Shown here one piece after another: positions 24,319 to 31,580 of a DNA stretch of 64,000 nucleotides (positions are counted from its first letter, which is position 1; each line of letters opens with the position of its first letter). Made by a program: the position numbers and the translations under genes. The DNA is from an uncultured Candidatus Saccharibacteria bacterium (GTDB lineage: Bacteria > Patescibacteriota > Saccharimonadia > Saccharimonadales > UBA4665). Location: positions 1-64,000 of the forward strand of contig CALBGR010000006.1 of the NCBI GenBank assembly GCA_937892705.1, written 5' to 3'. A model generated the notes under the pieces. That model made no database searches. It was not told the DNA's origin and saw nothing but the letters and a program-made list of their open reading frames with translations.

Positions 24319-26619
24319 ATGGTGAAGAACTTAGTTATTGTAGAGAGTCCAGCAAAGGCCAAGACTATCGAAAAATACCTTGGAAAAGACTTCAAGGTAT
24401 TATCGAGTATTGGCCATATTCGTAATATTGCCAAAAAAACCAAAGACGGACGCCCAACTATTGATACCGCCAAAAACTTCGAAACCATCTATGAGATCGA
24501 CCCTGAAAAGAAAAAAATTGTGGCCGAACTCAAAAAGGCAGTCAAAGACGCTGAAACCGTATGGCTTGCTACCGATGAAGACCGCGAAGGAGAGGCAATT
24601 GCCTGGCATTTATGTGAAGTACTAAAACTCGATCCAAAGAAAACAAAGCGTATTGTCTTTCACGAAATTACCAAGCAGGCCATTGAAGAAGCTATCAAAA
24701 ATCCGCGCACTGTCGATATGGCATTAGTTGAAGCACAACAGGCTCGCCAGATACTCGACCGTCTGGTTGGCTTCGAGCTTTCGCCAGTAGTATGGCAAAA
24801 AGTACCTGGTGGCAAATCTGCTGGCCGCGTACAATCACCAGCCGTTCGCTTGGTTGTAGAACGCGAACGCGAAATTGAAGCATTTGAAAGCTCAGCTACT
24901 TATAAAGTGACTGCAGAATTTACGCTGGCAGACAAAACTACCGTGAAGGCTGAATTGCCAAAACGGTTCGACACCGAAGCCGAAGCGCAAACATTCCTCA
25001 ATTCTCTTATTGGTGCCACATTTATCGTTTCAGCCGTCACAACTAGCCCAAGCACTCGCAATCCAGGCGCACCTTTTACCACCAGCACTTTGCAGCAAGA
25101 AGCAAATAGTCGCCTTGGCTTTAGCTCCCGCGCTACTATGGCAGCTGCGCAGCGCTTATACCAAGAAGGTAAAATCACCTACATGCGAACTGACTCGGTC
25201 AATCTATCCACTCAAGCCCTTGCACAGTTATCTGATTACATAAAACATGAGTACGGTGAGCAGTATCATAAGTATCGTACCTACAAAACCAAGTCCGCAA
25301 GCGCCCAAGAAGCACACGAGGCCATTCGCCCAACTGACATTACAGCAGACGTTGTCAGCGATGATGAATACGACCAAAAACTATACGATCTCATCCGCCG
25401 CCGCACGCTTGCCAGTCAAATGGCACCAGCACAGCTTGAAAAAACCACCGTTACTATTGCTATTTCTTCCAGCTCGGAAACATTCGAAGCAAAAGGCGAA
25501 GTGGTCACTTTTGATGGTTTCCTAAAGGTATACGGCGCTAGCAAGAAAGAAGATACACTATTACCTCCACTCACAACTGGCGAAACCTTGCAATTAGAAC
25601 GCGCAAATGCTCGCCAAGTATTTGCCCGACCACCAGCCCGCTACACCGAAGGTAGCCTGGTTAAAAAACTCGAAGAGCTTGGCATTGGACGCCCTTCTAC
25701 CTACGCCACCATTATCTCCACCATCCAGGCTCGGGGTTATGTAGAGAAGGGCGAAAGCGAGGGTACTCCAAGAGATGTCGTGGTACTCACGCTCGAAAAC
25801 GGTACCGTAAAGCGCAGCGTTGTACAAGAAAATGCCGGCGGCAACCGCGGCAAACTGATACCAACTACAAGCGGCAGAGTAATGAGCGACTTCCTAACCG
25901 AATACTTTACCCAAATTGTCGACTACGGTTTTACAGCAGATGTTGAGGAGGATTTTGACAACATAGCTGCAGGTAAGCTTGAACGTAACAAAATGCTCCG
26001 TGATTTCTACACGCCATTCCACGAGTTGATTGAAAAATCTGGTGGTATTAAACGTTCAGAAGTTGCTCAAGCACGCAAGCTTGGTATTGACCCGAAAACC
26101 AATAAGCCCGTATATGCACGCTTGGGGCGATTTGGACCAATGTTGCAACTCGGCGATCAAGATGATAAAGACAAGCCAAAATTCGCACCGCTGCCTGCCG
26201 ACGCTAAACTCGAAACCGTCACACTTGAAGAGGCGCTGGAGATGTTTAAGCTGCCGCGAGTGGTTGGCACTACCGAGGACGGTCAGGAAATTAAGGCCAA
26301 CATCGGGCGGTTTGGGCCGTACATTCAGGTAGGCAAAGTGTTTGTTTCAATTAAGCCAAAAGATCCGTTTGAGATTACCGAGGCCGAAGCTCGCGAGCTT
26401 TATGCCGAAAAGCTCAAGAAAGAAGCCGAAAAAAATATCGCTGATTTTGGTGACATCAAGATACTCAATGGTCGCTTCGGACCATATGTCACTGACGGCA
26501 CCAAAAACGTCAAAATTCCAAAAGATACTGATCCAAAAACACTCACTGAAGCACAAGCAAGAGAACTCTTAGATAACGCCCCCGCCAAAAAAGGCCGCAC
26601 CTCCCGCAAGAAAAAATAA
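24319..26619 (+). CDS. topA: DNA topoisomerase I (type IA)
   Basis: The start is ATG 24319 (MVKNLVIVESPAKAKTI), matching the family; the upstream in-frame ATG lies before the promoter. About 766 residues. The Toprim domain has VESPAKAK and ATDEDREGEAIAWHL. The active-site Tyr is near residue 288 in ITYMRTDSVNLS. Instead of zinc ribbons the C-terminus has three GRFGP-type repeats (RLGRFGPMLQLG, IGRFGPYIQVG, NGRFGPYVTDG) and a basic tail. It relaxes negative supercoils. It is a single-gene unit with its own promoter. Confidence 0.97.
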   Translation: MVKNLVIVESPAKAKTIEKYLGKDFKVLSSIGHIRNIAKKTKDGRPTIDTAKNFETIYEIDPEKKKIVAELKKAVKDAETVWLATDEDREGEAIAWHLCEVLKLDPKKTKRIVFHEITKQAIEEAIKNPRTVDMALVEAQQARQILDRLVGFELSPVVWQKVPGGKSAGRVQSPAVRLVVEREREIEAFESSATYKVTAEFTLADKTTVKAELPKRFDTEAEAQTFLNSLIGATFIVSAVTTSPSTRNPGAPFTTSTLQQEANSRLGFSSRATMAAAQRLYQEGKITYMRTDSVNLSTQALAQLSDYIKHEYGEQYHKYRTYKTKSASAQEAHEAIRPTDITADVVSDDEYDQKLYDLIRRRTLASQMAPAQLEKTTVTIAISSSSETFEAKGEVVTFDGFLKVYGASKKEDTLLPPLTTGETLQLERANARQVFARPPARYTEGSLVKKLEELGIGRPSTYATIISTIQARGYVEKGESEGTPRDVVVLTLENGTVKRSVVQENAGGNRGKLIPTTSGRVMSDFLTEYFTQIVDYGFTADVEEDFDNIAAGKLERNKMLRDFYTPFHELIEKSGGIKRSEVAQARKLGIDPKTNKPVYARLGRFGPMLQLGDQDDKDKPKFAPLPADAKLETVTLEEALEMFKLPRVVGTTEDGQEIKANIGRFGPYIQVGKVFVSIKPKDPFEITEAEARELYAEKLKKEAEKNIADFGDIKILNGRFGPYVTDGTKNVKIPKDTDPKTLTEAQARELLDNAPAKKGRTSRKKK

Positions 26620-26636
26620 CTTTTATCGGACATGAA

Positions 26637-26712
26637 AATACCCCGCTCATCTTTTTGTTCTTGTGCACGTTAGTGCACATACAACCAAAAAGATTGCGGG
26701 GGTATTCTCGTA
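26637..26712 (-). terminator. 3' arm and long hairpin of locus B (also ends topA)
   Basis: Read on the minus strand, GTACGAGAAT begins at the last base of the stop codon and runs into a nested hairpin. The outer stem is GAGAATACCCCCGC/GCGGGGTATTTTC (one bulged C), the middle TCTTTTTG/CAAAAAGA and the apical TGTGCAC/GTGCACA. The plan equals that at 21070-21145, with a wholly different but still paired middle stem. On the plus strand it can serve as the topA terminator. Confidence 0.75.
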
Positions 26713-27090
26713 CTATGAAGTCACCAAATCAGTACCCTTGCGAGACACGAGCCTCCAGGACTCTGAATAAGGAAGGGGAAGCCACTTTCTGCGGATATCT
26801 TTCTTGGAGGTGATGGTCACACCCGGGGGAATGTTCGCTCCGTCAGGAATGGTGACGCCTTCGCCGATCCTGACCCGTTCGCCAATTCTGGCATTTGAGC
26901 CGACCACGACACCCGAGCCGATCCGGGCACCTCTGCCGATTATGACTCTTTCATAAATTGTGGCGTATTCGCCGATTTCGGCACCTGCACAGATCCAGGC
27001 ACCTTTCAGGACCATGGCAGTAGGATGCACTATACCATCCTGGTGTATACGAGGCTTCTTATTGATAGCAAGCACCCATCCATGTTTCAA
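26713..27090 (-). CDS. Hexapeptide-repeat left-handed beta-helix protein B
   Basis: A 125-residue protein starting at TTG (MKHGWVLAINKK) with AGGTAGG upstream. Residues about 20-95 are hexapeptide units (AEIGEYATIYERVIIGRGAR). The C-terminal cap VRIGEGVTIPDGANIPPG followed by a KKDIRRKW-like stretch closely matches that of protein A, so the two are paralogues. Promoter, 5' arm and 3' hairpin are also shared. It is shorter than A by about ten coils. No catalytic residues of the acyltransferase members are visible. Probably a structural or binding protein; function unknown. Confidence 0.83.
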   Translation of the reverse strand: MKHGWVLAINKKPRIHQDGIVHPTAMVLKGAWICAGAEIGEYATIYERVIIGRGARIGSGVVVGSNARIGERVRIGEGVTIPDGANIPPGVTITSKKDIRRKWLPLPYSESWRLVSRKGTDLVTS

Positions 27091-27118
27091 AGCAAATCAC
27101 CTACCTTTTGTTGGAAAT

Positions 27119-27128
27119 GTACGAGAAT
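27119..27128 (-). promoter_or_regulatory. 5' arm complementary to the mRNA 3' end (locus B)
   Basis: ATTCTCGTAC (minus strand), 2 nt after the predicted transcription start, followed by ATTTCC. It pairs perfectly with GTACGAGAAT at the end of the same gene. Confidence 0.55.
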
Positions 27129-27136
27129 GACTTTAT

Positions 27137-27165
27137 ATTATAGCAAATTTTTAAAATTTTATCAA
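27137..27165 (-). promoter_or_regulatory. Promoter of beta-helix gene B
   Basis: TTGATA-17-TATAAT on the minus strand, with predicted start near 27130. Confidence 0.8.
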
Positions 27166-27240
27166 TATAAAAATATGAATATGTAAAGATAAGATCAAAC
27201 TGTGAAGGGGTTAAGATTTTGCTACACAACCATCCACTTA

Positions 27241-27269
27241 TTGACAAATTTAATATTTAAAGATATAAC
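27241..27269 (+). promoter_or_regulatory. Promoter of beta-helix gene C
   Basis: TTGACA-17-TATAAC; predicted start near 27276, so the mRNA begins a few nt before GTTCCTGT (27282-27289), the 5' arm that pairs with ACAGGAAC at 27770-27777. Confidence 0.8.
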
Positions 27270-27312
27270 AGATAGACGTTAGTTCCTGTACTTTCACAAC
27301 CTGGGAGATGAT

Positions 27313-27642
27313 ATGTCTACTCAGACGGAAGCCATCAAAGACATCGGATGGAGGCGTCACCCTAATGGAGGCGGCTTGGTCGCCGACACCGCAGATGTCG
27401 CTCCTACTGCATACGTTGGTCCAAATGCCAGAGTCTTTGGCAACGCCAGAGTCTTTGGCAAAGCTGTAATCGACGGTGAGGCGCTGGTCTTCGGTAAGGC
27501 GCAGGTCTACGGTGAGGCGCGGGTCTACGGTAAGGCGCGGGTCTACGGTGAGGCGCAGGTCTGCGATGAGGCGCAGGTCTTCGATGAGGCGAGGGTCGGC
27601 GGTAAGGCGCGGGTCTACGGTAAGAAGTGGGTCTGCTTCTGA
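27313..27642 (+). CDS. Hexapeptide-repeat beta-helix protein C, cut by an in-frame TGA
   Basis: Begins at ATG with GGGAG upstream. The product has 109 residues: an N-terminal cap (MSTQTEAIKDIGWRRHPNGG) and about 13 hexapeptides such as ARVYGK, AQVYGE, AQVFDE. TGA at 27640-27642 stops it, yet the same frame goes on with perfect periodicity (AQVFSN, AKVRRK, ATIHGD, IQISS) to TAG at 27712-27714. An intact gene would encode about 133 residues. So this is either a fresh nonsense mutation or a readthrough site. Pattern and codon use resemble proteins A and B, but the unit consensus (A-x-V-Y-G-K/E) differs. Function unknown. Confidence 0.75.
   Translation: MSTQTEAIKDIGWRRHPNGGGLVADTADVAPTAYVGPNARVFGNARVFGKAVIDGEALVFGKAQVYGEARVYGKARVYGEAQVCDEAQVFDEARVGGKARVYGKKWVCF
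27411..27636 (+). repeat. 18-bp coding tandem repeats (beta-helix C)
   Basis: Imperfect direct repeats of an 18-bp unit close to GCGCGGGTCTACGGTAAG, about a dozen copies, each coding one hexapeptide. They are a substrate for slippage or recombination and explain long spurious ORFs on the other strand. Confidence 0.8.
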
Positions 27643-27769
27643 GCCCAAGTCTTTAGTAATGCTAAGGTTCGTCGCAAGGCCACTATTCATGGCGACATCC
27701 AGATCAGCAGCTAGTACCATCAGCATGACCAAGTAGAAGGCTACCTCGAGACTTAACATCACACCACTG

Positions 27770-27846
27770 ACAGGAACAACCTCGCGCAATGCGTGCATTT
27801 TAGACAGATTCTATGTCTATCTGCGGTATTGCGCGAGGTTTTTTCA
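27770..27846 (+). terminator. 3' arm and terminator of locus C
   Basis: ACAGGAAC (arm) is followed at once by a 13-bp stem AACCTCGCGCAAT/ATTGCGCGAGGTT with an inner TAGACA/TGTCTA stem, then TTTTTC. This is a strong intrinsic terminator with the same arm-plus-nested-hairpin plan as loci A and B. Confidence 0.85.
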
Positions 27847-27936
27847 ATTTCTGTAGAATTTTACAGTGATACACTGAGAGATTTAAGGAAATTTTAATAT
27901 TGACTTCGGTAAATATTCAATATATCTTCGGGATAA

Positions 27937-28527
27937 ATGGCAGTTGAAAAACTCAAAGAAGTCGTCGACCACGAGCTTCCCCGTATACGAGGAGAATCGC
28001 GCTTGAAATTAGCACAGGATATTGTGCGAGTCGCTCAACTGCACGCACTGCTCGCACCACTCACCGAAACAAAAACTACTCCAAACGCTTCGCTAACTTC
28101 ATGGGTAGAAAGCTCAGATTCACGCTTAGGGCATGCCCTCGCAATCTTTGAGCTGCCAAAACAAGGATTGCAGCATCACATGGAAGCGCTGTTTTTTACT
28201 GCTGACAGGGAAAAAAGACAGCTTGTTGGGCAACACATCGCAGCCACGATTCTACATCCTGACAAACCGCTCGACGCTTGCGTAAACGACCTCGTAACCT
28301 CATTTGACAGGGATGAGCTGGAAACGATTAACTGCATTATGGATAAGCGCCGCGCTATTCAGGCCGGCCACATACCGAAAGAACGTGCTGTAGATAGTCT
28401 TGTATATACCGCTATCGTCGACTCAGACACTTCGATCATACAAACACTCGCCACTCGCTATCCGCGACCATATATTGAGATTCCTCCGTCCGAGATAACC
28501 TTGCTCCCAAATTCTGCAAAATATTAA
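27937..28527 (+). CDS. Helical protein of unknown function (196 aa)
   Basis: A 196-residue soluble protein, almost entirely alpha-helical by composition, with amphipathic runs (MAVEKLKEVVDHELPRIRGE; DDLVTSFDRDE-like segments) and no membrane helix. I recognise no family; there is no obvious catalytic motif. A TTGACT-17-TATCTT promoter ends 8 nt before the ATG, so the mRNA is probably leaderless. It stands alone between beta-helix gene C and the sigma-like gene. Confidence 0.75.
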   Translation: MAVEKLKEVVDHELPRIRGESRLKLAQDIVRVAQLHALLAPLTETKTTPNASLTSWVESSDSRLGHALAIFELPKQGLQHHMEALFFTADREKRQLVGQHIAATILHPDKPLDACVNDLVTSFDRDELETINCIMDKRRAIQAGHIPKERAVDSLVYTAIVDSDTSIIQTLATRYPRPYIEIPPSEITLLPNSAKY

Positions 28528-28760
28528 ATTACTTATCCACAATTTGTACAGATTGCAACATATTGCCTAGTGGACTTTCTACAACACATAATAAGCAAAA
28601 GCGTCACAAATATGCTACAATATACTTATTAACAACTTAATTTCTTAATCTCGCACATTATTTTATAAATATTTGATAATAGTGTTGACTTTTTGTAACT
28701 ATAGTTTTATAATTAAGTAAAGTTATAGTTGGTTAACGAAGGTAACGGAGAATAATAGGT
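28528..28760 (+). promoter_or_regulatory. AT-rich intergenic region with DnaA box and promoter
   Basis: Contains a perfect DnaA box TTATCCACA at 28533-28541 and the promoter TTGACT-17-TATAAT (28685-28713) of the next gene. The rest is AT-rich with no ORF. Confidence 0.65.
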
Positions 28761-29813
28761 ATGGCCAAAGGCGAAACAGAGGTGACAACCCTCAATACAG
28801 AAGAATTTGCACAAGCAATCCTTGAGACAATTGACCGTGAGCGCGAGCGTGAAATTGTTTCACGTCGTTTTGGCCTATTTGATCGCAAAGAAACCCTAGA
28901 GCAAATCGGGGAACTTTTAGGCATTACCCGCGAACGTGTACGCCAACTCGAGAAATCTGTGGTAACTCGCCTCAAAGCCAGTGCCGAAGCAGGGGAGTTG
29001 CCCCACCTCACCGAAGTTGAACAGCGCTTTACTGATTATCTGCAGAAAAATGGTACTGCTGCCCGCATTACAAACATCTCTAAAGCCCTTACAGCAGAAA
29101 ACTCAAAGACTGATCAGTCTCGCATTGCTTTCTTGGCTACATTGAGTCCAAGCCTGGTAGTTATTAATGAAACTGATGATTATTACCAAGCCGTCAGCAT
29201 CAAGAAGGTTAATGACGAAAAGTCACTCAAGGCAACCATTGAAAAGATTGTTAAAACCATTAAAGAAATTGGTGAACCAAAGCCAATAGAAGACATCGCT
29301 AAAGCTGCAAACATTACTGACGCAAAACAGGTAGAAGCACTAGCCTCTATCTCGAAGAAGCTCGCCACCCTTAATGGCCAGTGGGGTCTTATCAAGTGGC
29401 CAATGGTAAATCCAAAGAACATCCGCGATAAGATTTATGTGATCCTAAAAGAAAACGGCAAACACATGCACTTCAATGAGATTGCCGAAGCTATTAAGAA
29501 CTCTGACTTCAAACGAAAAGATGTAACTACTCAGGCAATTCACAACGAGCTTATAAAAGACAGTCGTTTTGTACTCGTTGGTCGCGGTATTTACGCTTTG
29601 AAAGAGTGGGGCTATAAGAAGGGAACTGTTGCTGATATCATTGCCGATATCCTCCGTGAAGAAGGCAAAGCGCTACATCGCGATGAAATTGTGAAACGTG
29701 TACTTAAGAGCCGTTACGTTAAAGAAACTACAATTCTTCTAAACCTTCAGGGCAAGCCACAGTTCAAACGCGTTGCAAAAGCTACTTACACATTAGCTGA
29801 CTCAGCTGAATAA
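28761..29813 (+). CDS. Sigma-region-4 / HARE-HTH-like transcription factor
   Basis: A 350-residue protein. Residues about 30-75 form a sigma-70 region 4 helix-turn-helix (IVSRRFGLFDRKETLEQIGE then LLGITRERVRQLEKSV), the part that recognises -35 elements. There is no region 2, so it is not a complete sigma factor. The remainder holds winged-helix repeats resembling HARE-HTH/RpoE-delta domains, clearest at about 225-290 (HMHFNEIAEAI, FVLVGRGIYALKEWG) and again at about 295-345 (ALHRDEIVKRVLKSR). It likely binds RNA polymerase or promoter DNA as a global modulator. The gene has a consensus promoter and its own terminator. Confidence 0.85.
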   Translation: MAKGETEVTTLNTEEFAQAILETIDREREREIVSRRFGLFDRKETLEQIGELLGITRERVRQLEKSVVTRLKASAEAGELPHLTEVEQRFTDYLQKNGTAARITNISKALTAENSKTDQSRIAFLATLSPSLVVINETDDYYQAVSIKKVNDEKSLKATIEKIVKTIKEIGEPKPIEDIAKAANITDAKQVEALASISKKLATLNGQWGLIKWPMVNPKNIRDKIYVILKENGKHMHFNEIAEAIKNSDFKRKDVTTQAIHNELIKDSRFVLVGRGIYALKEWGYKKGTVADIIADILREEGKALHRDEIVKRVLKSRYVKETTILLNLQGKPQFKRVAKATYTLADSAE

Positions 29814-29847
29814 ACCTGAAGCTTAGTTAAAATCTTCTAAAATCTTC

Positions 29848-29876
29848 GCCCTATCTTACAAAAGATAGGGCTTTTC
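29848..29876 (+). terminator. Intrinsic terminator
   Basis: A 10-bp stem GCCCTATCTT/AAGATAGGGC with ACAA loop followed by TTTTC, ending the sigma-like gene and the left gene array. Confidence 0.88.
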
Positions 29877-30646
29877 TATTTACGAAGCCAACACGAACAA
29901 AATACGAACATTAGTATAAGATAGTATAAGATAGAGATCGTCATAACAAATGCAAACAAATAGCGAACATACGTACGCCATATAGAAAAGTACAAAAATA
30001 CCAAAAAGGCTAGCTACATACTTGGGGATTTTGCCAAGCTACATACTAACCCGAGCAGTGGGGTAAATCCAAAAAACAAAAAATCCACTTTGAAATACAA
30101 AAATCGGCTCGCCAAAGCATGAAGCAGAGTGGTTATGAGAGCTATAGACATAATGTCGCACAATGTATATTTTGCGACATATAGATTATGTATTTAGGAC
30201 GATAGACTCTATACCCCCTAAAACAGGGGACTTTCGGCTATTATGCAGCTGCATAAGTATATTCGCTCAAAAAATACTTAATGTATTATAGTAGACTCCA
30301 GTAAATCTCATACACCCTCTAAATAGCCCCTTGTAAGACTTGTGTGACATATGGCACCTTATCCACAGCATCTAGCGTTTCAATGTAAATCATGACGCTA
30401 CGTATTTGACTTTTCCACAGCATTGTCGTGAAATGTTTGCTTTTTTGACTTTTTCATATTTTTATATTAAAAATTTGCAAATCCCCTGTTTCCTGTCAAA
30501 AATGTAAAAATTTTGACTTTTCCCTTGCTTTGTTTATTTATATAGTTTTTTGTCGTATTTCCGTGTATGTGTATTATTGAACAAAATGCGAACATAAAGG
30601 GTAGTGTCGTAGGGGGACTAACCTCGCACGCACCGCCCGCTTTCAC
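29877..30646. other. Gene-free convergence zone, probable replication terminus
   Basis: No convincing ORF lies in this 770 bp. It contains a 10-bp tandem repeat AGTATAAGAT (29913-29932), a direct repeat AGCTACATACT (30012-30022, 30037-30047) around a CTTGG/CCAAG hairpin, and the dif-like palindrome. There are two DnaA-box-like motifs (TTATCCACA at 30359, TTTTCCACA at 30411) and a strongly AT-rich stretch at 30430-30590. Genes to the left point right and genes to the right point left. Confidence 0.6.
30153..30180 (+). other. Candidate dif site (XerC/XerD recombination)
   Basis: A 28-bp element made of ATGTCGCACAA, TGTATA and TTTTGCGACAT. The 11-6-11 layout, the central TGTATA and the flanking AA/TT match bacterial dif sites (E. 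coli dif also has TGTATA in the centre). ATGTCGCA/TGCGACAT is a perfect inverted repeat. Its position at the meeting point of two opposed gene arrays fits a chromosome dimer resolution site. Confidence 0.75.
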
Positions 30647-31573
30647 CTATTTATAATACACACGGTCAGCCACCCGAACATCTATATATTCACTGGGTGT
30701 AATACCTTCCCCTTCTAGCTTCCGTTTTACAGCCAGGTATGCCCCCACCTGCTGTAGTACTTTGTCATGCAATGTAAACTTCACTACATATGGCTTCCCC
30801 TGCACTTTTATCTCTAGCCGTTGAGCCGCCACAGGTAAATGCATAGATTCAATTTCAATACCTTTTTTGCGGAGCTGATACATAATCGTATAAATAGCCT
30901 TCACGTCACTGCTTGGCAATATTTGTGCGCCTATATCGGGTGAAAGCATAGCTTCATCGGTTACCCGCGGAAGACTTGCCGGTACTTTATCTGTATTAGT
31001 AGAAATAACACGGCCGCTACTATCAACCACGTAGGATTTATTGTCTTTCGTAAGCACCACCAATGCAGCTGATGATGGCTCAATATATACTGTTGCCCCA
31101 GTGCCAAAGATAGGCACATAGGCATTTACATTTTTTACTTCAGGAAAACGCTCGGTCATTGCTGTATTTAGATCTTTTACATTAAACGTCAGCTTTGTCT
31201 GATTGCTCAGCTTTTGCTTTAAAAAATCAGCCGCCGCACGCCTATACACATCATCATGTTGCATATGCAAACGCTGCTCGGGTGTACCTCTCATTACTAT
31301 ATGCATGTGATTAGGAGTCAGTCTCATGTTGTATACCACCACACCCGCCAGCACGATAAACACCGCCAAAGCCACGAAGCGCTTTACTCCAATGTATCGG
31401 CTATTTTTAGCAGCTTCTTGATTACGCGCCCGACGCGCCGATGAAACTTCATTATCATACACCTCTACCGGACGGCGAACACTATAATATGAAAAAACCT
31501 TGTTCGACACCGTACGGTCTAGCGGTACACGGCTGCGGGTAGTAGGTTTGCGTTGAGTACGTTTTTTGAACAT
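30647..31573 (-). CDS. ftsQ: Cell division protein FtsQ/DivIB-like
   Basis: A 308-residue bitopic protein. A basic cytoplasmic tail of about 64 residues is followed by one membrane helix (RFVALAVFIVLAGVVVYNM) and a POTRA-type domain (about 115-180, DVYRRAAADFLKQKLS, LNTAMTERFPEVKNVNAYVP). The beta domain DTDK-type region follows. This is the FtsQ/DivIB plan. It should link the septal FtsI-FtsW synthase to the divisome. It is the last gene of the division cluster, 7 bp after murG, where ftsQ is commonly found. Confidence 0.87.
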   Translation of the reverse strand: MFKKRTQRKPTTRSRVPLDRTVSNKVFSYYSVRRPVEVYDNEVSSARRARNQEAAKNSRYIGVKRFVALAVFIVLAGVVVYNMRLTPNHMHIVMRGTPEQRLHMQHDDVYRRAAADFLKQKLSNQTKLTFNVKDLNTAMTERFPEVKNVNAYVPIFGTGATVYIEPSSAALVVLTKDNKSYVVDSSGRVISTNTDKVPASLPRVTDEAMLSPDIGAQILPSSDVKAIYTIMYQLRKKGIEIESMHLPVAAQRLEIKVQGKPYVVKFTLHDKVLQQVGAYLAVKRKLEGEGITPSEYIDVRVADRVYYK

Positions 31574-31580
31574 AAAAAGA

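Noticed and set aside
20488..27128. Beta-helix genes as transposable cassettes with terminal inverted repeats
   Set aside because: The repeats coincide with the transcript ends, there is no transposase and no target-site duplication is seen; an RNA-level role explains the compensatory changes better.
27411..27636. Regular 18-bp repeats that could suggest a CRISPR array
   Set aside because: No unique spacers; units are in frame and each encodes one hexapeptide.
27640..27642. UGA read as glycine (genetic code 25)
   Set aside because: Other genes in the window end properly at TGA (dprA, the 103-aa gene) and show no in-frame TGA.
27250..27798. 182-codon minus-strand ORF over beta-helix gene C
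   Set aside because: Shadow of the repetitive gene; product is an artificial LTVDPRLT-type repeat and no promoter or ribosome site fits.
30359..30590. DnaA boxes plus AT-rich tract as an origin of replication
   Set aside because: Genes converge on this point and a dif-like site is adjacent, which fits a terminus; only one perfect box is present and no dnaA or dnaN is near.
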